DNA of 64,000 bases, from positions 39,452,501 to 39,516,500 of the forward strand of contig JASDFA010000002.1 of assembly GCA_035772735.1 (NCBI GenBank), given 5' to 3'. Below, one piece after another: positions 1-10,640 of the stretch. Positions within the stretch are counted from its first letter, which is position 1. Each line of letters opens with the position of its first letter. The notes below the pieces were generated by a model, which saw nothing but the letters and a program-made list of their open reading frames with translations, searched no databases and had not been told where the DNA came from. The position numbers were made by a program, and so were the translations under genes. This stretch comes from Datura wrightii. Taxonomy: Eukaryota > Streptophyta > Magnoliopsida > Solanales > Solanaceae.

Positions 1-40
1 ATTCTTAATTGTCATCACTGCTAGATTTTCTTTTCTTCAG

Positions 41-1642
41 TTTCAAAGGCACAACATGGGTGCATTGACTGTTTAGCATTGATGCTTTGCACTGAATTGC
101 AAGCTTCAAAAGCTGTCAAGAACTCAATATCGAGTGAGGTTTGTTTTGAGCAGAGCATTGTCTCCTCAGGTTGGCATTTTCTTTTTAAGTTTATGCTCAC
201 AACCTTTTGCTGCTTTGCTTGCTAAGAGACTGTTGTGGATCATATGCAGGAGATTCTGTCACAAAAGACTCGGTCTGTAGTTATGTGATCCACCACTTGG
301 TTTTTGATGAAGATATCTCTGTTAAGTTGGGTAGAAATGAGGTGGCAAAAGCCCACCTCTCTTTTCGGTTGTGCATGGCAAATGTGCTGATTAGTGCTTG
401 TCAAAAGGTTCCTCGTGCTAGCAAGAAAACATTTGTTTCCAAAATTCTTCCTGGTGTCCTCCATTCTGTCAAGGTTTTCTACACTTGTGTATTTATCACC
501 TATTTCATTTCATTAATTATCGTCAGCATTTAATTTTTTTGGGTAATCACCTACTGTTTAATTGATAGCGGCAACTGTAATTGGTTTCGAATGCTTGCAA
601 TTTTTCCAGGAAATTGCAAATTCAGAAGTCAGGTCTGCATGTATCCAAGTACTTTTCTCAATGGTGTACCATCAAAAGTCTCTAGTTCTTCCTTACTCTT
701 CCGATCTTCTCAAAGTGTCCATGAAGTCTCTTAGAGAAGGATCGGAGAAGGTATTCTGAAAGTTATTGCTTTATAATTATACTTGTTTAATCTTGAACTT
801 TTGCTGTGCTTTTAAACATAGCTCTATGTACTTGAACTACTATATCCCTCTTCACCTTATGCATTCAAAGGCCTACTTGCACTCTGGTGCATCCACATGC
901 CCAAGTACCTCCATGTAGTGAGCCATGGCTTAAATGCCATGTAACATGGAAGTTTTATTCAAGCCTTAGGCTCCACCTTGCATGAAAATGTTATTCTTGT
1001 GTTAAAATGGGCGTCAATTTATTTGGTCTCCTGATTCATTTCAGCTTGAATTTACTAATAATTATGCATTTCTTCTTAAAAGAAATGGGCAGTACTTTTG
1101 AAATATTTGCTCTTCCTTGGAATTGGAAGGTAAAGTTTGTATAAAGCATCTTGGCCCTGGTTCTCTGTATGACCACAAACAGTCTTGGTGCTTGCCTCCA
1201 TCTAGTGCCTTGCATCACCCTATGGAACCAAAACCTGTCACTTCCAGATTTTATTGGTGTGATAAAAAAGGGGCATCACTTGCTATTATCTGCTTACCAT
1301 TGCGCTTCCCTTTCTGTCTGGTTTCCTTTTTTCCTTATCATTATTGTGCCTGCTGCTTCTATTGCCTATAAAGAAGTTTATCCCAACAGTATTTGGAAGC
1401 ATATTGTGAGAGTTAATTTCATACTCTTGGTTAACGCATCTTTGTTTAATTTCAACCAGGAGAGGATTGCTGGTGCCAAGTTACTAGCATCTTTAATGGC
1501 GAGCGAAGAGGCAGTCGTACAGAAAATTTCTGTTGGCCTTGTGGAGGCCAGAGCCTTGCTTCTAGATATATGCTCTTCAGATATTTCATTGGATGTAAGG
1601 GAAATTTGCCAGAGATTGCTGGTATGCTTGACCTCTGTGTAA
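41..1642 (+). CDS. 3' part of an ARM/HEAT-repeat-like gene (four exons visible)
   Basis: Four exons are supported by in-frame coding sequence bounded by AG and GT: 41-169, 250-473, 610-750 and 1460-1642. Phases agree: exon 1 ends after the first base of a Gly codon that exon 2 completes, and the next two junctions fall between codons. The product is helical and rich in Leu, Ser and Val, for example CIDCLALMLCTELQASKAV and RSACIQVLFSMVYHQKSLVL, which resembles ARM/HEAT repeats of plant ARM-superfamily proteins. It would act as a protein-binding scaffold; no catalytic motif is visible. The reading frame ends at TAA 1640-1642. A GT at 1622 could be a further donor, so the true end is uncertain, and the 5' end lies outside the window. 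The 709-bp third intron holds open frames that I consider chance. I cannot name the gene. Confidence 0.72.
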
Positions 1643-3240
1643 ATACTCTGTTTGCCGCCATCGTTTATTCAGTTGTATGCCCTTGTAAAGCTGAGCTGCA
1701 AATGTGCAATCAACTATAAAATCATGAGCTGTTTTTGTAGGCTAAATTACCAGGCTTCTAAAGTTCTTTCCAACTGAATTGTTAGATAAGTTGGTGACAA
1801 TTTTTGGATTAGTTTTAATATATTTAGCTTTCTGGAAACTAAATTCGCACTGTACTTCACAAACAATTGCCTGCTATTATTTCGAATTGAGGATGGATCA
1901 CACTAAACTTGATTAAAATAATTTCAAGAGAAGAATAATTTTGACTAATATTTAATCAATTTCAAAGGAGAAGAATTTTGACAAATATAAATGATTTGAG
2001 GACAATCATTGTTATTCAAAAAATTATATTATGAGGGAAATTTGGTTTGGAGTTGAATTTTCATTGCAAGACTATTTTGGTTAATAAGAAAGAAGTTACT
2101 AAATAATGTAGGTGTTTGTGACATTTCGCAATCTGCTTCTAATCAAACTTCCTCGAATAAGACTCTTTTAAGACTTAAATCAGTCGCACACAATTATAAC
2201 GGGTAATTTCATGTAGTAGGATTTGAAAAGTATAAAATGTATGCGTCAACTCAATTCTTATCAAGTCAAGTTTGTCGGAAATGAACAAGTAGAATTCCAC
2301 TTTTCTCCTTGGGTCAATTTCCTTGTCTGTTAACTTGCACGAAAAAGATTATCTAAGTCGAAGGGGACCAAAATTGATTTTAGAATTTTAATGTGGACAA
2401 AACCTTTTCACACACTACTTTTTGGAATTCCAACAAGTCTTTTTGTCTATATTAAACTTTGAATCAAATGATCGGTCGATCTAGATCCTTTTTATTTCAA
2501 ATAGCCTTTTCATGGCTTTGTTGGTTGGTCAAGAGGATCTTTCCCACCATTTTTATTTTTCTACAAAGTGTAACAATTGTCATTATTACCTCTCTTAGTT
2601 TTAAAACTCATATATTGAATGTGCCCGTCAAATTGTCTTTTGTGTTTTTGATACTAGGGTATATGTTGACTACTCAGTATAAATTTTTGAGAGGTCAAAA
2701 AATTTATCTATATATTAGAACTTTAATATGACTATCAATATTTGTTTATTTTAATCATAAAGCATAAATAAAGTATTGAAACTAAAAAACTACGTCATTA
2801 ACCATTTTCGTAAAGTTTTAACGCATGAGAAAATTCAATAATGAAGTTAACTTTTTCGATCTTTAATAATGTATAGTGCTTTTTTTTTTCACTTAATTTT
2901 TAATCACTAGCAACGTAATTATTTTTAAACATTTAGAATAGTTTACGAGTTGCACAATACTAGCTGCCTCCTTTCCTGACTTACTCTTTTTTATTTTTTA
3001 AAGACCTTTCCTAACTTACTCTTGTCCATTGTTTACCATTGCTGGTACTTAGCTTTTAAGTATTTGATTACAACAATAGTTAGGATTGAGTTCTAAATTA
3101 GAATATTTGACTACATAAATCCCCACAATTACTCGGTTCGGACAACTTTGTTCCACTATGATACTTTGGGGGTTTTCTAATACTAGAGATGTCTAAATAT
3201 TTTTATCATGCGTCTCAATTCTAAGCAAGTTGTGATCAAT
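1643..3240. other. AT-rich intergenic DNA
   Basis: I see no gene, RNA gene or complete mobile element here. The sequence is strongly AT-rich. An open frame at 2459-2731 would encode a hydrophobic peptide but has skewed composition and no recognisable domain. A short imperfect direct repeat (CTTTCCTGACTTACTCTT / CTTTCCTAACTTACTCTT) lies near 2975-3025. Confidence 0.6.
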
Positions 3241-3836
3241 TACAGTTAAATTTTGTTACAACGGTCATTTGTTATAACAATATTTCACTATAACGATCTG
3301 ATTTTTTTTCATAACTGATTTTTCGTGTTATGTTTTATTTTACTATGATAACATTTTACCTGTAACAACAATGACGTTTAGTACAGTGGTATACTCTTTG
3401 TAAAATTACCCCTCTATAACAGTCATACTCAAATATTATGCAATATTATTTTGTAAGAAATATATTATATACAAAAAAATATTTATGATAATCATCATTA
3501 ATCTCATTCACATACTAAATTTCAATTACCAATATATAAAAGAAAAAAATTATATTAAAATTGCGCCACCAACTATGGTTGTAACTTCATGAGAAAAGAC
3601 TATGGATGTTCACATTTTCTACAATCATATTTTTTCTATTTTTTTGGTTAAATTAATAAAAATATTCATTCTTCTTGGTACACAAAATCATTAAACTAGA
3701 TTTTTGCATACTTTTAGTTATAACAGCTAAATATGATATAAATGTTAAATGTCAGTATACATATATAACAACACCTCATTATAACAGTCATAAAATTTTT
3801 AGATGAACGCTGTCACTGTCTCGAGGTTTGATTGTA
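3241..3836. mobile_element. MITE-like inverted-repeat element
   Basis: The left end reads TACAGTTAAATTTTGTTACA. The right end, read on the opposite strand, begins TACAATCAAACCTCGAGACA. The inside is full of TTATAACA/TATAACAGT motifs in both orientations, typical of a non-coding foldback DNA element common in solanaceous genomes. The ends fit a TA target duplication (3241-3242 and 3835-3836), but the terminal repeats have diverged and a longer duplication is not obvious. The superfamily is therefore uncertain. No coding capacity. Confidence 0.5.
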
Positions 3837-3897
3837 TATGAATATTCACTGATTGTGTTACTCAATTTAAATTCATCTCATATTAATATTATATAAA

Positions 3898-4691
3898 GAG
3901 AAAACACATAAGTTTACCTCTAAAGTTGTCCAGACAATTTAGTTACACATTTTAACTTTATGAGTATTTTTTTACCCCTTATTTTTATTTGATGTGAAAT
4001 TAATACCTACCCATAACATTTTTATTTTGCACGCACCATACATATTATGACACGTGTTTTCTTTTCTTTTTAGATTTCACACTCTTCTTCTTCACTCAAC
4101 CAAAACTAAGAACAAATCATCTCTATATTATCATTTTCTCCAGTAGTATCACTTTTTTCGTGGTCATTCCCTCTTCAGAAAAATTTGAAGTTCATTTCTT
4201 GAATTATAATGTAACTATTGGCAAATATTCGGCGAAGAAGGCTAGAAAGTTCTCCGGCAAGGTAGAAGAAGAAGAAAAAGATTTCGAGCGAGAAGATTAC
4301 AGATTAAAAGAAATAAAAGAGATGGAACGAAGATCTTAGAAAAAAAAGAGGGGTTCACCAAGATTTTTCGGGAATAAATTGGTCTGTCTGTTCACTTTGT
4401 TTGTTGGAGATGGAGATTTGCAGGTTTGCGACAAAGAAAGAGAGTGGAAAATAAGAAAGGAAAATTAACGAGAAGGTCCCCCAAAGAGTTAAGTGTAATT
4501 AATCATTTATCTCCAATAAGAAAATGTCATGTGTATAACTTAACTCAATTTTTACTTGTATTTCTTTTTTAACGGCCCGAAAGTAAAATCAATTTCTTTG
4601 CCACATCATATTAATTTTATGGAGGGTTCATAAAATTAAAGTGTGTAACTAAATTATCAGACAGTTTTAAAGGGAAACTTACGTGTTTCTC
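3898..4691. mobile_element. Non-autonomous Mutator-like element (MULE) with 9-bp target duplication
   Basis: The terminal inverted repeats are about 60 bp. The left starts GAGAAAACACATAAGTTTAC; the complement of the right starts GAGAAACACGTAAGTTTCCC. They stay alignable through a shared TTTAGTTACACA block. Immediately outside both ends is the identical 9-mer TTATATAAA (3889-3897 and 4692-4700). Long inverted repeats with a 9-bp duplication are the hallmark of Mutator-like elements. At 794 bp it has no transposase. The centre (about 4070-4460) is different in character: CTTCTTCTTC-rich, then a purine-rich GAAGAAGAAGAAAAAG tract. It could be captured host sequence or simply the element's own filler. 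Confidence 0.75.
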
Positions 4692-4700
4692 TTATATAAA

Positions 4701-5665
4701 ATAACAATAACAATAAAATTTGAACATGGAAAATAGTAAAAGTTCTTTATATTTTCTATTAGTGTATAAATTTATGAAAGGCTAAATAACTCGCGACCTT
4801 AAAAATTTTCAATCAACAACGAAATTCATTCTTACATTTAACAAGGGTTCCTTAATTAACTATTTTCATCAAAACAAGCTACAGATAATAAACACTACAT
4901 TTCCCTAGCTATTCTTAGTAGCTACTAAAACTATTACCAAAATGGCCTTAATTGCAATTGCAGATTTTGGCAAAAAATAAAATAGGAGTGGCCTACGCAA
5001 TTGCACATGCCCTCCAGTGTTTCACGATACCTTGTTTTATATCTCCTCTTTTGCAGTCCCAAACTATGAAGCCACATGATATTGCAACTTGACAACAACT
5101 TTTGTTCTTCATTCTGTATCTTTTGTACCACTCTAATTAAGGCCTTGCCATTCAATTGTTATCATCTCCAAATTGTAAGGGATAGATCCACTGACGGAGC
5201 TATATACAAGTAATGGTGGTCAGTTGTGAACACCCTTTATCAGAACATTATACTGCATATATAAGTCAAAAATTACTTTTTATATCCGCAGGATAAATCT
5301 TAAATGATCATCTTACTTTCCATGTTTGTAACTTGAATCTTTAAGTGAATGTGATCAATTATAATCTTGTATAGTCTTGTATGAGCATATATTTATCTTA
5401 TTAACTGCATTTTTGTGATGTTTATTTGTGGATGTGTTAGACTTTAGCAGCCTAATGTTCACTTGTAATATTGTTGGCCTTACAGTATTGTATAGAATTG
5501 ACCTTCACTTTGGTAGACATTCTTCAATGATATAACACCCCGTTATCGATCACCTTTCCATTCAACCATTGTTTGCATGTAACATCTTCATCTATCATTC
5601 TATTATCTTAAAACAACGAGCCATCGCTTTCCCATCTAACCTCACCTCTGTTTATCTATGTACTC
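4701..5665. other. Intergenic DNA with a degraded repeat remnant
   Basis: No gene is visible. A stretch near 5180-5300 (CCACTGACGGAGC, then GTCAGTTGTGAACACCCTTT and TTACTTTTTATAT) resembles a short dispersed repeat that I associate with solanaceous introns and flanks. I see no clear ends or target duplication, so the class is unknown. The copia 5' LTR follows directly. Confidence 0.35.
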
Positions 5666-5952
5666 TGTGAAGGAACTTGAAAAATGCACAGATGTACCCT
5701 GAGTCAGTTATATTGCTGTAACTAATTATATGAGGGCTATTAGTAGTTAATTAGGGTGAAGAAGATGTAGTTAGTTGGTTAGCAAATATGATTAGTTAGT
5801 TAAGTTCAGCTAAGTCAGTTTGTATATAATAGTCAATGTACTTGTGAATGAGTTACAAGATACTTTCACGGAAATGATTTTCATTACTCTTTCTTCTCTC
5901 AGATCTAAACTCTGATCTTCAATAGACATTACAGAAGTTCTATAACTTCACA
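5666..5952 (+). repeat. Copia 5' LTR (287 bp)
   Basis: It begins TGTGAAG and ends CTTCACA, a perfect 7-bp terminal inverted repeat. It ends directly at the tRNA primer site. The preceding TACTC (5661-5665) is the candidate 5-bp target duplication; its partner would lie outside the window. Confidence 0.82.
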
Positions 5953-5965
5953 TGGTATCAGAGCG
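5953..5965 (+). other. Copia primer-binding site (initiator Met tRNA)
   Basis: TGGTATCAGAGCG directly follows the LTR with no spacer. TGGTATCAGAGC is complementary to the 3' end of plant initiator-Met tRNA, the usual primer for plant copia elements. Confidence 0.9.
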
Positions 5966-6070
5966 TCTAGAACACAAATTGAGGGAAATTCTTCAACATG
6001 CAATGGAGAACGCGAGGGATTTGTGTCTAGCTTGATACTTCTGTATTTTTCGTTTTCGCGATCAATTTAG

Positions 6071-6824
6071 ATGGGAACATCGGGAGCTTTGACGGAGAGT
6101 TTGATGGCGACTGGTGTTATAGAGCATCATCATCCATTGTATACCTGCATGCTTCAGATGCGCCGGGATAGTTGTCAATAGGGATTCTGTTAACCGGATC
6201 GGACAACCACACTCTGTGGAGTAGAGCCATGAAGTTAGCTTTGTTCGGGAAGAACAAGCTAGGATTTATTAATGAATCAATGAAGCGAGAACATTTTACC
6301 GGAGATCTGGCAAATTTATAGGATTGCTACAATGCAATTGTGTTTTCATGGTTAATGTGCAATGTAAGTAAAGATCTACTTGGAGGAATTCTATTTTTCT
6401 CAAATACACACTTAATCTGAGAAGATCTAATGGAGCGATTTGAAAAAATAAATAGTTCTAGAGCATTTTACTTGCACAAAGAAATTTACACTTTAGTACA
6501 AGGCACATCGTCCATATCTATTTACTATTCAAAGTTGAAGATCTATGGGATGAATACGATTCTATTATGCCTCCACATGCTTGTGAATGTCCTAAGTCAA
6601 GGGGATTCCTTGTGCATTTACAACATCAGAGGAAGTTGTAGTTTTTGATTGGCTTTAATGACAGCTGTGGCCAATTTAGGAGTCAAATTTTGATGATGCA
6701 ACAGGTGCCTACTGTGAATCAAGCATATGCGATGATCAATCAGGATGAGAGTCAGAAAATTGTGGTAGGGACAAGTAGAATGGTCACTGATCTCATCAAT
6801 CCTACATCTATGTTTACTGCAAGG
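6071..6824 (+). pseudogene. Copia gag, N-terminal part
   Basis: This is the capsid part of a copia polyprotein. The ATG at 6071 opens a frame starting MGTSGALTES. Recognisable gag stretches are HHHPLY, LLTGSDNHTLWSRAMKLALF (about 6180-6245), GKNKLGFIN, MERFEKINSSRAFYLHKEIY (6430-6490) and VNQAYAMINQDESQ (about 6715-6755), matching plant copia gag (UBN2 / Retrotran_gag type). There is a 1-bp frameshift just after HHHPLY and another near 6540, plus several stops. The frame is cut at 6824 by element A and continues at 20229. Confidence 0.85.
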
Positions 6825-8331
6825 TGATCTTGAGCGTATTTATATGACCCAACGCCATATTTTCACCATACTGAAGCCTAGTTGTGGATAATACCGATGT
6901 ATTCATGCATGTTCTAAATGAATTATGTTTGTGGACTAATAAATGTAATTAAACTATTTGCAGATGGAAAATATAATAATTTCAGCTTGATGTTGCGGAT
7001 GGACGCTCGGAAATGAAGTGCGGGAAGTTAAGAGAGCTTAAAATTGATCTGGGAAGTTAATCCCATGCCTCGATGGAGATTGTTCACATTCAAAAACGTG
7101 CCCCGTGCACTTGGTAGAAAAGTTTGAAGTTGGAAGGCAACAATGAGCCTCCGCGACATCAACGTGCCACAGAGGAGGTTTGGCGTGATGGCCTCCGTGA
7201 CACGTTAAAGTGTTGTAAGCTAGTGGGGTTTCCAGTGCAGGTCAGTATTTGGTTCGTGTCACGAAGCACATTTGGCGCGTTAAGCTCTATGACATGGAGC
7301 TTGGTTTACCATCACTCCCTCAATTCTAGTGAGCCTCCGCGATAGCTCCCTGTCACGAAGCAATTCCTCCGCGATGAGCTCCGTGTCACGGAGCTAGTTA
7401 TTCACTGTGTATTTTTTCACTTATATAAATAGAACACTTAGATTTTTTTATCTTCATTATCTGAAATATTAGCAAGAACGTGGGAAACGATAGTTGAGTT
7501 GAAGAAAACTCCAGGGTTCTTTATCTTCTCTTTTCTTCTAAATTTTAATTGTTCTTATGTTAAAAACTTATTTGGAGATGTTTAATTAAAGAATGAGTGG
7601 CTAATTCACCTCATTCTGAGGTTGAGGCTATTTGCATGATTGTATGATTTTATTTTATTTTTAGCTTGATGTTCTTCTATCATGAATGGTTATTCTTCTA
7701 TTTCTGCTCTTTGTATTCTAGTGTTTCGCCAACATTAAGATAAATTCATAACCTTAATTTGACTCTGAAAGGAGAATTATTAGGGTAGAACGAGGAATAG
7801 GGGAATGTGTTCTTATCTTTGCTGTAAATTAAAGATAGGATTCGCGTGTGGAATAGAGATATACCTGCAACGCCACCTTAGGTTAATGAAGGGAACAAGT
7901 GCTTCTAGACCTAGGATGAATTATTGCATCACAGTTTAATGCATGTAGTTGCAAAGTTCATAATTAGGCAATTGACTAGAGGTTCGAAAGACCATAGTCA
8001 GACTTTAATTCCTCATAACCATCAACTCAATAGAGAACATAGCTAAAGAAAAATATAAGGTGTACATGATTGCGTCCCATTCCTTAACCTGAGAATATTC
8101 CTGCTTATTGATTTAATCAACGTTCTTTGCTTCATTGATTGTTACTTTATAGATTTATATTTATAAAATTCTTAACGTATTGGGTTACTTACACACTTGT
8201 GTAGAACAGTTGTGAATACTAAAATAGAAAAATCACTAAGTCATAATCCCTGTGAGTTCGATATCCGGCTTGAAAGAGCCACTATATTACTTGTATGACC
8301 ATGTGCACTTGCGTACGCTTGGGTGACAATA
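6825..8331 (+). repeat. Element A 5' LTR
   Basis: It starts TGATCTTGAGCGTATTT and ends GGTGACAATA, matching 18719-20223 over its full length. The U3 part carries a cluster of palindromic words (7140-7395), including an AGCTCCGTG-T-CACGGAGCT inverted repeat at 7377-7395, directly upstream of a TATA box. Confidence 0.93.
7422..7430 (+). promoter_or_regulatory. Probable TATA box of the element A LTR promoter
   Basis: TATATAAAT lies about 600 bp into the LTR. The other LTR has TATAAATA at the matching place (about 19317). Transcription would start about 30 bp downstream, making 6825 to about 7455 the U3 region. Confidence 0.55.
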
Positions 8332-8337
8332 AGTTTT

Positions 8338-8356
8338 TGGCGCCGTTGCCGAGGGA
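8338..8356 (+). other. Element A primer-binding site (tRNA-Asp type)
   Basis: TGGCGCCGTTGCCGAGGGA matches the complement of the plant tRNA-Asp 3' end (TGGCGCCGTTGCCGGGG) with one substitution. It lies six bases after the LTR. This primer is characteristic of Athila-type elements. Confidence 0.85.
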
Positions 8357-8449
8357 CTGGCAAATTAATGAAATTTTGGGTTTTAGTTTTGCTATTTTTT
8401 TTGTACAAGTGTTGACAACTTGATCTTAGCTGCTACACTTGCAGGTACA

Positions 8450-9791
8450 GGGCAATTCTAAAAGCTGGCAAGAAATAAAGAACTGGTGGACCCATTGTTG
8501 GAGCCTGAACTACAGTTCCATTTGCTAAGGAGAGAAGCTCTCGAAAGAAAATTGCAGTTGTTATAGAGAGAGATTCTTGAACAACAATAGCATCCACCAG
8601 TTGGGCAGGAAGAGTTGTTGCCCGAATAATGGCAGCAAGACCAGTGCGTGAGGTGTCAATCCCACGTGCGAACAATGTTACCTCTGGAATCCGCAGGCTG
8701 GAGCCAAGAGGTAGATTCGAGCTGAAAAAAATATTGTGCAACTCTTGCATACCAGCAGACAGTTAGTAGGTATTCCCAATGAAGACCCACAGCAGCACCT
8801 ACAACAATTTTTGGAGATAAGTGACACATGCATACCCACAGGGGTATCATCAGACTATGTGAGGCTTACATTATTCCCATTTTCCTTGCTGGGGGAATCG
8901 AAGAGGTGGCTGAAAGCTGAAACACCTAACTCTATAACCACATGGGATGATATGGTGAGGAAACTTTTGATCAGGTTCTTTCCTTCTGGGAAGACAACAA
9001 AGCTCAGAAGTCAGATTCTAAGTTTCAAACAGAAAGATGGTGAGAACCTGTACCAAGCTTGGGAGAGCTTCAAGTCTATGCTAAGAGATTGTCCTCACCA
9101 TCACCAGTCAAATGATGTATTGGTGCATACTTTCATAGAAGGCTTGGAACCTCACACCAAAATCCTTTTAGAATCTGCAGCTGGTAGGCAAGCCTTAGAA
9201 AAGATGTATGAGAAATTGTACACATTGCTGAACTGAATTTCGCAGGGCAAACCAGAATGGAATGATGACACACCTAGAGGTGTGGTGAAGAGAGCGCAGG
9301 TGTCTTGGAGGTTGATGGGCTAACAGCTATTGCTGCACAGATAGCTGCATTACAGAATTAGATGAACACTCACTTCAGTAACATGAACTTGGGGAAGCCG
9401 CAAGCTCCAGTCAATGCAGTCCAATGTGTGGTGTGAAGTTTGTGGTAGTAGTGAACACTCAGCTGAGACATGTGGAGCTAACCCAGATTCAGTTTATTTT
9501 GTAGGGAATGCACAAAGAAGCAACAATCAGCATTATGGAAACAATTACAACCCTAACTAGAGGAATCATCTAAATTTTTCATGGGGAGGTAATAATCACC
9601 AAGGCCAAAGTTTGAATCAGGGTCCACACAGAAATCAGCGGGCAAATCAGAATTTCCACCCCCAATTCAAAAGGAATAATGCTCCTAATTAATCCAGCAA
9701 CATCGAGGATATGCTGAAGACAATTATAGCTAATCAAGTTCAGATGGTGGCTGACCAAGTAAAATTGGCAGCCGACATGAAAAATCAATAG
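8450..9791 (+). pseudogene. Element A gag
   Basis: This is the structural capsid/nucleocapsid protein of element A. The clearest part is an uninterrupted 166-codon stretch at 8736-9236 with the retrotransposon gag core: LTLFPFSLLGESKRWL, TTWDDMVRKLLIRFFPSGKT, LYQAWESFKSMLRDCPHH and FIEGLEPHTKILLESAAGR. An exact CCHC zinc knuckle, CEVCGSSEHSAETC (C-X2-C-X4-H-X4-C), lies at 9432-9473. The N-terminal part (8450-8735) is open only in pieces, with stops such as in ERKLQLL-stop-REILEQQ-stop. An Asn/Gly-rich tail follows the knuckle. No intact start is identifiable. Confidence 0.85.
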
Positions 9792-10634
9792 TTGGCTACA
9801 AAGACTTTGGAGATTCAGCTGGGACAGATAGCTGGAGCCCAGAATACTCGACCCAGGGTTGGGTTTCCAAGTGATATAGGCACCAACCTAAAGCAAATAA
9901 ATGTTGTCACCACTAGGAGTGGTAAACAACTGAAGGAGTTGGTGCCAGAAAAGCCAGCACAAGAACTTGTAATTATAGAGGAGGAGGCCAAGGACAATGA
10001 TAGAGAAGTGGGGAGTGGAAATTATATAGGAGATGTGAAGTCACCACCACCACCCCCATTCCTTTAGAAAATGAGGAAGCATATGGAAGAAGCATGCTTC
10101 CAAAAATTTATGGAAGTATTAAAGTAGGTACGTATTAATCTTCCACTGGTGGATGTTTTGTAGGGTATTCCGAAGTATGCAAAATACATAAAAGATATTG
10201 TGGCGAACAAGAGCAGACTGACGGAGTATGCCACAGTTGCAATTATTGAGGAGTGCATATCACGGATACAAAACAGACTACATACAAAGCTCAAAGTTCC
10301 GGGAAGTTTTACTATCCAGATCACTATTGGACAGTCCATTAGAGCCCGTGGTTTATGTGATCTTGGGGAGAGCATTAATTTGATGCCAACCTCAATGTTT
10401 AAGAAGTTGGGTTCGGGTAGTCCAAGACCCACAACTGTGATTTTGCAGCTAGCGCACCGCTCATTGGCCAGACCAGATGGAATTGTGGATGATGTGCTAG
10501 TGCAAGTGGGCTCCCTTATTTTTCCGGTGGATTTCATAATTCTTGATTTTGAGCTAGAATCAGAAGTCCCAATTATTTTGGGATGTCCTTTTTTGGCAAC
10601 TGGAGGAGCCTTGATAGATGTAGCTGCAGGGTAG
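9792..10634 (+). pseudogene. Element A linker and aspartic protease
   Basis: 9792-10067 encodes the acidic, proline-containing linker seen between gag and protease in Athila-type elements (VVTTRSGKQL is a typical phrase). The protease occupies 10200-10634. Its catalytic region is GLCDLGESINLMPTSMFKKL, where D-L-G corresponds to the D-[ST]-G active site, and the ILGCPFLATGGALIDV block follows as in retropepsins. Its job would be cleavage of the gag-pol polyprotein. Stops at 10067 and near 10140 separate linker and protease, and TAG at 10632-10634 ends the frame. Confidence 0.82.
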
Positions 10635-10640
10635 CTAACT

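Noticed and set aside
1117..1459. Open frames upstream of the last exon as an alternative exon
   Set aside because: The phase of exons 3 and 4 joins directly across 751-1459, the composition there is intron-like, and no protein domain is recognisable.
2459..2731. 90-codon hydrophobic frame as a small membrane protein gene
   Set aside because: AT-rich intergenic context, composition driven by TTT/ATT codons, no homology I recognise and no splice or promoter support.
8338..8356. A tRNA gene fragment
   Set aside because: Only the 3'-end complement is present, at the position expected of a primer-binding site, with no cloverleaf sequence around it.
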